A stretch of DNA of 64,000 nucleotides from NCBI RefSeq assembly GCF_026340655.1, contig NZ_JAPEOZ010000001.1, forward strand, positions 248,001-312,000. The letters are read 5' to 3'. Under the pieces are notes generated by a model, which saw nothing but the letters and a program-made list of their open reading frames with translations, searched no databases and was not told the origin of the DNA. This document shows positions 35,209 through 44,079 of this stretch, piece after piece. The DNA comes from Streptomyces sp. NBC_01275 (lineage in GTDB: Bacteria > Actinomycetota > Actinomycetes > Streptomycetales > Streptomycetaceae). The translations under genes and the position numbers were made by a program. Position 1 is the stretch's first letter. Every line of letters starts with the position of its first letter.

Positions 35209-37743
35209 ATGGACACCATGCTCTCAGCACAGTTCGAAGCCGCCGGCGCGGTGTTCGTCGGCTCGCCCGAACGACGCGTGGGCGAGCCAGGCGATCCGGC
35301 GGTGTACTTCCGGACCGAGTTCGAAGCTTGCCCGGACCTCCTGAGCGCAACTCTCCACATCACCGCCCTCGGCACCGCCGAGACCCATCTGAACGGATCC
35401 CCGGTCGGCGACGAGGTCCTGGCGCCGGGCTGGACGTCCTACCGGCACCGCCTCCTCGTCCGCAGCCACGACCTCACCGCCACGGTACGCACCGGCACGA
35501 ACGCGTTCGGCGCCATCGTCGGCGACGGCTGGGCCGTCGGCCGCCTCGGCTTCGAGGAGATCACGCGCCCCCGGATCTACGCCGACCGCCCCGCTCTGCT
35601 CTCCCTGATCGAACTGCGCTACCCGGACCGGACGGAGTACGTCGCCTCTGGCGAGAGGTTCCGGTGCGGGCAGGGCTCCGTACGCGCCAACTCCCTCTAC
35701 GACGGGGTCACCATCGACGCAACGCTCGAACCAGCGGGGTGGACCGAGCCCGGATTCGACGACCGCACCTGGCACGAGTCCGAACCGGTCGACTGGGACA
35801 TGGCCACCCTGGCCGAGGCCACCGCGGAGCCGATCCGACGCGTCGAGGAGCTGCCGCCGCTAAGGATCTGGAAGTCCCCGGCCGGAACCACCGTCGTGGA
35901 CTTCGGCCAGAACCTCCCTGGCTGGGTGCGGCTGCGCCTGGACGGGCCCCGCGGAACTTCGGTCTCCGTCCGGCACGCCGAGGTGCTCGTCGACGGCGTG
36001 CCGGACTACACGACCCTGCGCACGGCCGAGGCCACCGACCGGTACGTCCTGGCCGGCGACAGACCCGAGGAGTTCGAGCCACGGTTCACCTACCACGGCT
36101 TCCGATACGCCGAGATCGACGGACTCCCCGGCGACCTGCAACCGGAAGACGTGCGAGCCGTGGTCGTGCACAGCGACATGACCCGTACGGGATGGTTCGA
36201 GACGTCGAACGACCTGCTGAACCGGCTGCACGAGAACGTCGTCTGGTCGATGCGCGGCAACTTCGTCGGCATTCCCACCGACTGTCCGCAGCGCGACGAG
36301 CGACTCGGCTGGACGGGAGACATCAACGCCTTCGCCCCGACGGCGACCTACCTGTACGACGTGCGTGGGGTGCTGATGTCGTGGCTCGGCGACCTCGCAC
36401 TTGAGCAGAAGGACCTCGGGTTCGTCCCGTACGTCGTACCCGATGTGCAGCCCGGCCACGACACACCGACGGCCCTGTGGAGCGACGTAGCGGTGCGGCT
36501 GCCCTGGCATCTGTACTGGGAGTACGGCGACGAGGAGATTCTGCGCCGCTGCTACGACTCGATGGCGACGTTCACGCGCAGTGTGGTGCCGCTGCTCGAC
36601 CCGACAGGCTTGTGGAATACCGGGTTTCAGTTCGGGGACTGGCTCGACCCCTCCACCCCGATGGACCGCCCCGGCCAGTCCAAGGCCGACCGGTATCTCG
36701 TCGCGACGGCCTTCTTCCACCAGACTGCACGTGAGATGGCGCGCGCTGCGGACGTGTTGGACCGTGCGGACGACGTCGCGTACTTCACGGAAGTCGCGGA
36801 TCAGGTCCGAGCGGGGTTCCGGGCCGAGTACGTGAGCTCCAGCGGCCGTATCACCGGCGAGTGTGCGACGGCATACGCCCTGGCCATTCGGTTCGGCCTG
36901 CTCGACGAGGGCCAACTGCCCCACGCCGGCGCGCGTCTGGCCGACATCGTGCGGCGCGACGGCTACCGCATCTCCACGGGCTTCGCAGGCACGCCGCATG
37001 TGGTGCACGCCCTGACGGCGACCGGGCACCCGGACGACGCCTATCGCCTGCTGCTGCAGACACGGGCGCCCTCGTTCCTCGATCCGGTCGTCCGCGGAGC
37101 GACCACCATCTGGGAGCGGTGGGACGCCATCCTGCCCGACGGCACGGTGAACCCGTCCGGAATGACGTCCCTCAACCACTACGCGCTCGGCTCCGTCGCG
37201 AACTGGATGCACACCGTCATCGGAGGCGTACGGGCGACAAGCCCGGGCTACCGGACGATGCGGATCGCGCCACGACCCGGCGGCGGCCTGACCCATGCCC
37301 GGACCGCGCACGACACCGTCCACGGGCGAGTGAGTGTCGAGTGGGAACACGAGGACGACGCCATGACCGTCCGTGTCACGATCCCGTACGGCACCACCGC
37401 GGTGGTGGCGCTGCCCGAGCACCCGGACCGGGCGGAGCACGCCGTGGGTGCCGGCCGGCACGCATGGACGTACACGCCCACTACGACACCCGACCTGCTC
37501 ACTCTCGACAGCCCGGTGGAGCGCCTCGCCGCGCACGACGCGGTCCTCGCGTCGGTTTCCGGCATCCTGCGGGATCACCTGCCTCCCCACCTGGACGTGG
37601 AGCAACTGCTCCGCCGGTCCACGGCCCTGCCGTTGTCCGTGCTCCTGAACGAGCTCCCAGGAGTGACCGACCACATGCGCCGCGAACTGACGGCGGCCAT
37701 CGAGTGCAACAACACCTCTTCCGAAAGGCCTCTGCTTCCATGA
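35209..37743 (+). CDS. Alpha-L-rhamnosidase, GH78
   Basis: This 844-aa GH78 enzyme removes terminal alpha-L-rhamnose from glycosides such as flavonoid rutinosides. N-terminal beta-sandwich regions contain HLNGSPVGDEVLAPGWTSY and FGAIVGDGWAVG. The rhamnosidase segment VDFGQNLPGWVRLRL is followed by YHGFRYAEIDG. The (alpha/alpha)6 core carries GIPTDCPQRDERLGWTGD at residues 354-371, with Glu364 and Asp371 as acidic catalytic candidates. WERWDAI and MTSLNHYALGSV occur late. No signal peptide is present, so it should act on imported glycosides. ATG 35209 or ATG 35218 could start. The stop overlaps the next gene (ATGA). The C-terminal ~90 residues (after TYTPTTTPDLL) are an extra helical tail. Confidence 0.93.
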   Translation: MDTMLSAQFEAAGAVFVGSPERRVGEPGDPAVYFRTEFEACPDLLSATLHITALGTAETHLNGSPVGDEVLAPGWTSYRHRLLVRSHDLTATVRTGTNAFGAIVGDGWAVGRLGFEEITRPRIYADRPALLSLIELRYPDRTEYVASGERFRCGQGSVRANSLYDGVTIDATLEPAGWTEPGFDDRTWHESEPVDWDMATLAEATAEPIRRVEELPPLRIWKSPAGTTVVDFGQNLPGWVRLRLDGPRGTSVSVRHAEVLVDGVPDYTTLRTAEATDRYVLAGDRPEEFEPRFTYHGFRYAEIDGLPGDLQPEDVRAVVVHSDMTRTGWFETSNDLLNRLHENVVWSMRGNFVGIPTDCPQRDERLGWTGDINAFAPTATYLYDVRGVLMSWLGDLALEQKDLGFVPYVVPDVQPGHDTPTALWSDVAVRLPWHLYWEYGDEEILRRCYDSMATFTRSVVPLLDPTGLWNTGFQFGDWLDPSTPMDRPGQSKADRYLVATAFFHQTAREMARAADVLDRADDVAYFTEVADQVRAGFRAEYVSSSGRITGECATAYALAIRFGLLDEGQLPHAGARLADIVRRDGYRISTGFAGTPHVVHALTATGHPDDAYRLLLQTRAPSFLDPVVRGATTIWERWDAILPDGTVNPSGMTSLNHYALGSVANWMHTVIGGVRATSPGYRTMRIAPRPGGGLTHARTAHDTVHGRVSVEWEHEDDAMTVRVTIPYGTTAVVALPEHPDRAEHAVGAGRHAWTYTPTTTPDLLTLDSPVERLAAHDAVLASVSGILRDHLPPHLDVEQLLRRSTALPLSVLLNELPGVTDHMRRELTAAIECNNTSSERPLLP

Positions 37744-38549
37744 CGTATTCCGTGCAGCTCTACTCGGTCCGCAACGCACTGGAAACGGACTTCGAAGGGA
37801 CGATCCGACAACTCGCCGAGATCGGCTACCGCCGGGTCGAACCCTGCGCCTTCGAGACCCGCACCGAGGAACTCGCCGCAGCCTTCGCGGAGCACGACAT
37901 CACGGCTCCGACGGGCCACACCCTCCTGATCCCCATCGACGCTCCGGCGGACATCGCCGCCGACATCCCCGCCGAAACTCCCCCCGACCAGGACGAGATC
38001 TTCTCCGCCGCTCGGCGCCTCGGCATCGGCACCGTGGTCCACCCCCTCGTCCCGCCCCAGCGCTGGCAGGACATCGAGGCGATCCGCGACACCGCGGCCC
38101 GCCTGAACGCCGCAGCGGCGAAGGGCGCGGATTATGGAGTTCGCGTGGGGTACCACAACCACGACTGGGAGATCTCCTCAAAGATCAGGGGTGCCACCGC
38201 CCTGGAGGTCCTGGCGGACCTGCTCGACCCCGAACTCGTCCTCGAGGTCGACACCTACTGGGCCGCCGTGGGCGGCGAAGACCCCGCCAGGCTCCTGGAA
38301 CGCCTCGGCGAGCGCGTGATCGCCATCCACATCAAGGACGGTCCGGCCACGAAGGACACGGCCGCGCAACTCCCCGCGGGACAGGGCGAGATCGACGTGT
38401 GGGGCATCATCGAAGCGGCGAAGCACCTCGAGGTGGGGATCGTCGAGTTCGACGACTACGCCGGTGACATCTTCGAAGGCGTCGCCTCCTCGCTGCGCTA
38501 CCTCGAGGCCGGCCCCGGCGCCGACCGCACCAAGGGCGGTGCCCGATGA
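37740..38549 (+). CDS. Sugar isomerase/epimerase, xylose-isomerase-like TIM barrel
   Basis: This 269-aa AP endonuclease-2/IolE-like barrel has VQLYSVRNALETDFEGTIRQ at the start. Metal-site residues lie in GYHNHDWE, VLEVDTYW and AIHIKDG, with a late Glu in GIVEFDDY. Such proteins isomerise or epimerise keto sugars or inositols. It overlaps the rhamnosidase stop by 4 nt and the Gfo/Idh gene by 4 nt, forming a tight trio that probably handles the sugar released from the glycoside. Confidence 0.87.
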   Translation: MTYSVQLYSVRNALETDFEGTIRQLAEIGYRRVEPCAFETRTEELAAAFAEHDITAPTGHTLLIPIDAPADIAADIPAETPPDQDEIFSAARRLGIGTVVHPLVPPQRWQDIEAIRDTAARLNAAAAKGADYGVRVGYHNHDWEISSKIRGATALEVLADLLDPELVLEVDTYWAAVGGEDPARLLERLGERVIAIHIKDGPATKDTAAQLPAGQGEIDVWGIIEAAKHLEVGIVEFDDYAGDIFEGVASSLRYLEAGPGADRTKGGAR

Positions 38550-39649
38550 GCCGCGGGCCGGTCGGGGTTGCCGTCATCGGCGCCGGCGTGATCAGCAAGG
38601 AGTACCTGAACAACCTCACGACGTTCCCGGACCTGAAGGTCCACGCCGTCACCGATCTTCTCCCTGAAGTCGCGAAGGTCCGCGCACGGGACCACGGCAT
38701 CCCTGAGCACGGCACTCCTGAGCTCGCCCTGGACCACCCGGACGTGGAGATCATCGTCAACCTCACGACACCGGCGGCCCACGTCGAGATCGCGACCGCG
38801 GCGGTGCGGGCGGGTAAGCACGTGTGGAGCGAGAAGCCCTTCTCGCTGGACCGGGAGAGCGGGCTCCGGCTGCTGAAGGAGGCGGCCGACGCCGGCCTGC
38901 GACTCGGGTGCGCGCCGGACACCTTCCTCGGAGCTGGTCTGCAGACGGCCCGCCGGATCATCGAGCGCGGCGGCATCGGGGTCCCGCTCACGGCCCAGAC
39001 CATCTTCCAGACCCCGGGGCCGGAGTCGTGGCACCCCAGCCCGGCATTCCTGTTCCAGCGTGGCGCGGGGCCGCTGTTCGACATGGGCCCGTACTACCTC
39101 ACCGCACTGGTGCAGGCCTTCGGCAGTGTCCGCCGGGTCTCGGCGGTCGGCTCCATGGCCATGGCCACCCGCACCATCGGCTCGGGCCCGCGAGCGGGCG
39201 AGGAGTTCGAGGTCGAGGTGCCCACGCATGTGAGCGCTCTGATCCAGTTCGACTCCGGTGGCTCCGCGAGCAGCACCTTCAGCTTCGAGTCCCCGCACAT
39301 CCGGGTCGGCTTCGTCGAGATCACCGGCACCGAGGCGACACTCTCGCTGCCCGACCCGAACACCTTCGACGGCGAGCTGAAGATCTGGGGTACGGGCGAC
39401 AGCGAGTGGACCACCGTCGAGACCACCGGCCCGGCGGACGGTCGCGGCCTGGGCGTGCTCGACATGGCACGCTCCCTGCGAGGCGGTGAACCGCACCGCG
39501 CCACCGGACAGTTGGCCCACCACGTCCTGGACACGATGGTGTCCGTCTCCGAGTCGATCGACACGGGCTCGTTCATCGACGTCGCCAGCTCGGCACCGGC
39601 CTCCAGTCCGCTTCCGGAGGCCTGGTCGCCGGGTGAGGCAACTTTGTAA
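38546..39649 (+). CDS. Gfo/Idh/MocA-family sugar oxidoreductase
   Basis: This 367-aa NAD(P)-dependent oxidoreductase has VAVIGAGVISKEYLNNL as the dinucleotide fold, EKPFSLD for the conserved lysine, and a C-terminal GFO-IDH domain (GGPLFDMGPYYLTAL-type segment). It probably oxidises or reduces a sugar C-position jointly with the isomerase upstream. In gene sets with GH78 such pairs sometimes remove sugars by an oxidation-elimination route. No terminator hairpin was recognised in the 250 bp that follow. Confidence 0.9.
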   Translation: MSRGPVGVAVIGAGVISKEYLNNLTTFPDLKVHAVTDLLPEVAKVRARDHGIPEHGTPELALDHPDVEIIVNLTTPAAHVEIATAAVRAGKHVWSEKPFSLDRESGLRLLKEAADAGLRLGCAPDTFLGAGLQTARRIIERGGIGVPLTAQTIFQTPGPESWHPSPAFLFQRGAGPLFDMGPYYLTALVQAFGSVRRVSAVGSMAMATRTIGSGPRAGEEFEVEVPTHVSALIQFDSGGSASSTFSFESPHIRVGFVEITGTEATLSLPDPNTFDGELKIWGTGDSEWTTVETTGPADGRGLGVLDMARSLRGGEPHRATGQLAHHVLDTMVSVSESIDTGSFIDVASSAPASSPLPEAWSPGEATL

Positions 39650-39900
39650 CCTCCGTCTGATCTTGCGCGAGGAACCCTGGGCGTCCACGCCGGGGCCGCA
39701 TGCCGGGTGGCCAGGTAGCAGCAGCGATCGGCACCGCCCGCTCATCTGGCCTGCCTGACGCGGCGCATGGCTACGGCCTCGATCGGCGCCGCTGGCATTC
39801 ACCACCGCCGCTGATCAGCGAGGCCAGGCGATCTGCGCTCGCTGACCTGAGCTGATGCCTCACTTCGTGCCCCATCTGACCCACAAGGAGACAACCGACG

Positions 39901-41052
39901 ATGAGCTCGACGAGCCAGCCCTTGGCCGCCATGCGTGAACGTATCCAGGCCGCGGTCGACGAAGGCGTCTGGCCTGCGGCGCAGTTCGCCGTGGCCCGGC
40001 ACAACGAGACCGTGGCGTTCGAGTCGTTCGGGGACGCCCGGGAATCCGACCGGTTCTGCCTGTTCTCGGCCACCAAGCCGATCGTGGCCTCCCTGGTGTG
40101 GCAGTTGATCGGGGAGGACCTGATCGGCCTGGAGACCCGGGTGGCCGAGGTATGGCCCGAATTCGGCGCGCACGGAAAGGACGTCGTCACTGTCGAGCAA
40201 GTGCTGCTGCACACTTGCGGGTTCCCCAACGCCGCCATCGAACGGGGGACCGTCGTCACACGCGAGGGGCGATCCGCACGTATGGCGGACTGGCGATTGG
40301 AGTGGCCGCCCGGCAGCCGCTATGAGTACCACCCCCTCGCGGCGCACTGGGTGCTGGCGGAAGTGGCCCAACGGGTGACCGGACTGGACTACCGGGAGGC
40401 GCTGCGCGCCCGCGTGCTCGACCCGCTGGAGTTGGAGCGTCTCGAACTGGGCGTGCCCAAGGAGCGGCAGGGCGACCTCAAGCCGGTCACCGCAATCGGC
40501 AAGCATCCGATCGCAACGCTCGAAGCGCTGTCCGGACACCGCGTCGACGAAGCGGCCCTGGAAGCGAACGAGTCGGTGGTGCTGGCGCTCGCGAACGACC
40601 CGGAACTCATCGCGGTGGGTGCGCCTGGCGGCGGGGTCTTCTCGGACGCGGCGAGTGTGGCGCTCTTCTACCAAGAGCTCATATGGAACTCGACGGAGCT
40701 GTGGCCGCCTGACGTGTTGGCGGACGCCACGGGCCATGTCCGTAACACCTTCCCCGACCCGGACCGGGTGGGCGCGAGCGCCAACCGAAGCATCGGCCTG
40801 GTCATCGCCGGGCCGGACGACGGCGCAGTACTGCGGGTGGCGTCGCGCGATGCCGCGATACCGATGCTGCCGTTCGGCGGCTGCACATCCCCGCGGGGCT
40901 TCGGGCACGGCGGGGCCGGCGGGCAGTCCGCTTGGGCGGACCCGGAGACCGGCCTCTCGTTCTGCCTGCTCACCAGCGGGCTCAACCGTGACGTTCTGGC
41001 CGATTACGAACGGCACATCGAGATCGAGTCGTTGGTGTCACAGTGGGCGTGA
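39901..41052 (+). CDS. Serine hydrolase, class C beta-lactamase/esterase fold (copy 2)
   Basis: This 383-aa paralogue of the gene at 27017 has SxxK as SATK (Ser56, Lys59) and YEYHPLAAHWV in the YxN region. The late motif GHGGAGGQSAWADPETGLSF corresponds to GHNGAAGQISWADPDSGLSF of copy 1. It shares SLVWQLIGEDL and VWPEFGAHGKD with copy 1. It is cytoplasmic, and AAGGAGA lies upstream of ATG 39901. It is oriented with the rhamnosidase group and lies 250 bp after it. It is likely an esterase or transesterase acting on the same imported compounds as copy 1. Confidence 0.82.
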   Translation: MSSTSQPLAAMRERIQAAVDEGVWPAAQFAVARHNETVAFESFGDARESDRFCLFSATKPIVASLVWQLIGEDLIGLETRVAEVWPEFGAHGKDVVTVEQVLLHTCGFPNAAIERGTVVTREGRSARMADWRLEWPPGSRYEYHPLAAHWVLAEVAQRVTGLDYREALRARVLDPLELERLELGVPKERQGDLKPVTAIGKHPIATLEALSGHRVDEAALEANESVVLALANDPELIAVGAPGGGVFSDAASVALFYQELIWNSTELWPPDVLADATGHVRNTFPDPDRVGASANRSIGLVIAGPDDGAVLRVASRDAAIPMLPFGGCTSPRGFGHGGAGGQSAWADPETGLSFCLLTSGLNRDVLADYERHIEIESLVSQWA

Positions 41053-41102
41053 CACTTCCGCACCACCGCTCCCCTTCCTCCGCATGGACAGGTGATTACG
41101 TG

Positions 41103-42224
41103 ATGCACCCCGCTCTGCATCGCAGTGTCAGCGCAAGCAGGTCTTCCCGGAAATCCGCCAGCCGCAGAGTCGACCGGATACGGCTGCGCACCAGGCTCGC
41201 CGTGAGCGTCGCGGCGAGTTGCCTGGCGCTCGTCTTCGCCCCTCCCGTTCTCGCCGCCGAACGTTCGGACACCGCGGGCGGCGCGGGGCGCGTCGACCAT
41301 CGCACCTACGAAGCGTCCACAGGCGTCAACAACTACCTGGTCTACGTCCCCGAGGGCTGGAAGCCGTCCGAAAGGCTCCCCGTGTATGTGATGGTGCATG
41401 GCTGCGGTACCACAGCCGAACAGCAGATGCACGCCAACCTGCTCAACCCGCTCGCGGACCGCGAGCGCTTCCTCGTCGCCTACCCCGACAACGGCGGGCA
41501 GTGCTGGCGCGCGGTCAGCAACGACAAGGCAAGCACCACCCGAGGCGGAGGCGGCGACGCGGACATCGTCGCCGGGATCACCCGGCAGACGAGTTCCGCC
41601 TACAAGGCCGACACCGACCGCGTGTACCTCATGGGCATGTCCTCGGGTGCCTTCCAGACCAGCGCGACAGCCGCTGCCTACCCCGAGCTGTACGCAGCGG
41701 CCGGCGTGTCGGCGGGAGGCGGCTACGGCATGGACTTCCTTTCCTGCATGGTCCTGCCCGATGCCGCTGCCCCGCTCTACGCACCCCAGGCCGTCGAGCA
41801 GATGGGGCCGCGGGCGCACGTGATGCCCATCTTCTCGATCGGCGGAACCAGTGACCCGCTCGGCGAACAGCCCGTGCTCGGCGGGTGCGCCCGACAGGCC
41901 TACCTCGAGTGGCTCGCTGTCAACAATCTCCTGAAGCCGGGGACGGACGGTGACACCTTCCGGGACGACCCGACCTCGTCCCGGACCGGTCAGGTCCCCG
42001 ACGGCCACGCGTGGACCAGCAAGGTGGCACGGGGCCGGGACGGCTGTCAGATCGCCGAGCGCTGGATCGTGGCCGGCATGTCGCACTACTGGCCCGGCGG
42101 TACCACGGACCCGGGGTACGCGGGCACCTTCAACGACCCCAAGGGGCCCAGCGCTTCGGAGGCCTCGTGGCGCTTCTTCGAGCAGTTCACGCTCAGCGGC
42201 GGCAACACCACCTGCTGCAAGTGA
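41103..42224 (+). CDS. Secreted PHB depolymerase/feruloyl-esterase-type hydrolase
   Basis: This 373-aa exported enzyme has a long basic N-terminus with hydrophobic core LAVSVAASCLALVFAPPVLA (residues 32-51) and AA cleavage site. It follows the LpqC/PHB depolymerase-family pattern: YLVYVPEGWKPSERLPVYVM, HGCG oxyanion loop, nucleophile elbow GMSSG (Ser180), and C-terminal SHYWPGG with the catalytic His. Cysteines GGQC, LSCM and the terminal TTCC suggest disulfides. ATG 41103 is chosen, with AGGTGA about 10 nt upstream; an in-frame GTG at 41043 overlaps the previous gene. It probably cleaves aryl or alkyl esters outside the cell, together with the tannase-like gene downstream. Confidence 0.83.
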   Translation: MHPALHRSVSASRSSRKSASRRVDRIRLRTRLAVSVAASCLALVFAPPVLAAERSDTAGGAGRVDHRTYEASTGVNNYLVYVPEGWKPSERLPVYVMVHGCGTTAEQQMHANLLNPLADRERFLVAYPDNGGQCWRAVSNDKASTTRGGGGDADIVAGITRQTSSAYKADTDRVYLMGMSSGAFQTSATAAAYPELYAAAGVSAGGGYGMDFLSCMVLPDAAAPLYAPQAVEQMGPRAHVMPIFSIGGTSDPLGEQPVLGGCARQAYLEWLAVNNLLKPGTDGDTFRDDPTSSRTGQVPDGHAWTSKVARGRDGCQIAERWIVAGMSHYWPGGTTDPGYAGTFNDPKGPSASEASWRFFEQFTLSGGNTTCCK

Positions 42225-42226
42225 CC

Positions 42227-42240
42227 CTGCGGCGCCGCAG
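42227..42240. terminator. 14-bp palindrome after the secreted esterase
   Basis: CTGCGGCGCCGCAG is a perfect palindrome starting 3 bp after the stop. It would fold only with a small loop. It may be a weak terminator before the separately promoted tannase-like gene at 42433. Confidence 0.3.
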
Positions 42241-42432
42241 CGCGCTCGGGACGCACGTGCCGCATCGACAGAAGTGCAGTTCCCGCATGCGCAACTGTGC
42301 ACTGTCGGCGCATTCCAAGCGCAGAGCTCGCTCCCTGGCGTTGCGGCCGCCGCAGTTCCGCCGTTCGGAGGTGTGCTGGATGGTCTCAGGTGCTGGGGCC
42401 GGCACCGTCCTGCCTGATTTCGAGGAGAGATC

Positions 42433-44079
42433 ATGAGATCCACCCTTGTGCGTGCACTGACAGCACCCGTCATCGCGGTGCTCACGATGGTCTCGCTCCC
42501 GGCGACGTCAGGGGCCACGACGGGGCCGCCCGCCAGGTGCGAACGGCTCGCCGAACTGGCAATCCCCGCCGATGTCCTGGGCCTCGCGACATCGGGAGGC
42601 CGCGTCACCGAGACGAGGACCGTCCCCGCCTCCGGAACGGGTTCCGGGGCCATCGGCGAGTACTGCCAGGTCGACGCGGAACTGTTCCCCGTCGACCCCG
42701 AAGCCCCGAACATCGAGATGCGCGTCGCGCTCCCGGCCGAGTGGAATGGTAAGGCGATGATGTTCGGTGGCGGAGGTTACGACGGCGCCATTCCTTCACT
42801 CTCCCAAAACGTCCCCTTCGGTGACGCCGACGAGGGTGTTCCACTCGCACGCGGATTCGCCGTCTTCGCCAGCGACTCCGGCCACCAGCTCGCCCCGAAC
42901 GACTGGAACCACGCGGGCGCCTTCGCGATGAACGACGAGGCACTGCGCAACTTCGCCGCGGACGCGCTCAAGAAAACGCGCGACGCTGCGATGTTCCTCA
43001 TCGCCGAGCGCTACGGCACCCAGCCCCGCCGCTCCTACTTCGCGGGCGCATCCAGCGGCGGCCGCGAGGCTCTGGCCGTGGCGCAGCGCTGGCCCCGTGA
43101 CTTCGACGGAGTGATCTCCGGCGCTCCGGCCTGGAACGCCGCCACGCTCGACCTGTGGTTCGGCCACATGACGCAGATACTGCAGCGTTCCGGCGCCTTC
43201 CCTAGCCGCGAGAAACAGCAGTTGATCTACAACCGGGTCATGCAGAGCTGCGACGGCGACGACGGAGTACGCGACGGCGTCATCTCCGACGAGGCCGGAT
43301 GCGACTTCGATCCGAAGGTCCTGCGCTGCACCGGCGGCGAGGACCGCGGCCCCACCTGCCTGTCCGACCCGCAGATCAAGGCGGTCCGGGACCTGTCCTC
43401 ACCCGTCGAGTGGGGCTACAAGCCGGCCAGCGGTGAACGCGGCTATCCTGGCACTCCCTTCCTGTCGGGGGCGGATCTGAGCATTCCGGGGCTCGGGATC
43501 GGCAGCAGGGCTCCGGCCCACCCCCTGGATTTCACGGCCGCCTTCGCCGCCCTGTTCTGGGACCAGTGGGCGAAGTACTTCATCACGCGCGATCCCGACT
43601 TCGACGGACTGAAACTGGACCCGCGCGCGCCGGGGAAGTGGAAGAAGCGCATCAGCGAACTGACCGCACTGCAGGACATCAACAATCCGGACCTCAGCGA
43701 GTTCGCCAAGGCCGGCGGAAAACTCCTGCTCGTGCACGGGACGGCGGATCCGACCGTCAGTCACCGCTCGACTGCCGATTACTACCAGCGGGTCCGCTCG
43801 ACGATGGGGGCACGAGCCACGTCGAAGTTCCTGCGGATGTACGCCATCCCTGGCATGGGCCATGGGGGCCCCGCCGCGTTCACGGCCAGCTGGGACTCGC
43901 TGAGCGCCGTACAGCGGTGGAGCGAGAAGGAAATCGCGCCGCGCGAGCCGGTCGTCTCCGACCTCAACCCGGCTGCCTCCGGGCGTACCCGGCCGTTGTG
44001 CGAGTACCCGAAATGGCCCCGTTACAACGGTCTTGGCGACCCCGACCGGGCCGAGAACTTCACCTGCGTGCGCTCGTGA
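42433..44079 (+). CDS. Secreted tannase/feruloyl esterase family protein
   Basis: This 548-aa exported enzyme has a signal peptide (MRSTLVRAL..., cleavage near residue 28). The nucleophile motif is GASSGG (Ser207), and Asp-rich loop DGDDGVRDGVISDEAGCDFDP is typical of the family's calcium-site region. An acidic residue lies in HGTADPTVS, and His in PGMGHGG. Classical tannases have Cys flanking both catalytic Ser and His (CS-D-HC disulfide); here those positions are Ala and Gly. The disulfide is therefore absent, as in some divergent members. ATG 42433 has GAGGAGA upstream. It is convergent with, and overlaps by 58 nt, the broken LysR gene. Confidence 0.86.
   Translation: MRSTLVRALTAPVIAVLTMVSLPATSGATTGPPARCERLAELAIPADVLGLATSGGRVTETRTVPASGTGSGAIGEYCQVDAELFPVDPEAPNIEMRVALPAEWNGKAMMFGGGGYDGAIPSLSQNVPFGDADEGVPLARGFAVFASDSGHQLAPNDWNHAGAFAMNDEALRNFAADALKKTRDAAMFLIAERYGTQPRRSYFAGASSGGREALAVAQRWPRDFDGVISGAPAWNAATLDLWFGHMTQILQRSGAFPSREKQQLIYNRVMQSCDGDDGVRDGVISDEAGCDFDPKVLRCTGGEDRGPTCLSDPQIKAVRDLSSPVEWGYKPASGERGYPGTPFLSGADLSIPGLGIGSRAPAHPLDFTAAFAALFWDQWAKYFITRDPDFDGLKLDPRAPGKWKKRISELTALQDINNPDLSEFAKAGGKLLLVHGTADPTVSHRSTADYYQRVRSTMGARATSKFLRMYAIPGMGHGGPAAFTASWDSLSAVQRWSEKEIAPREPVVSDLNPAASGRTRPLCEYPKWPRYNGLGDPDRAENFTCVRS

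Noticed and set aside
35860..37779. 639-codon minus-strand frame over the rhamnosidase
   Set aside because: The rhamnosidase motifs are on the plus strand; the minus frame has no recognisable domain.
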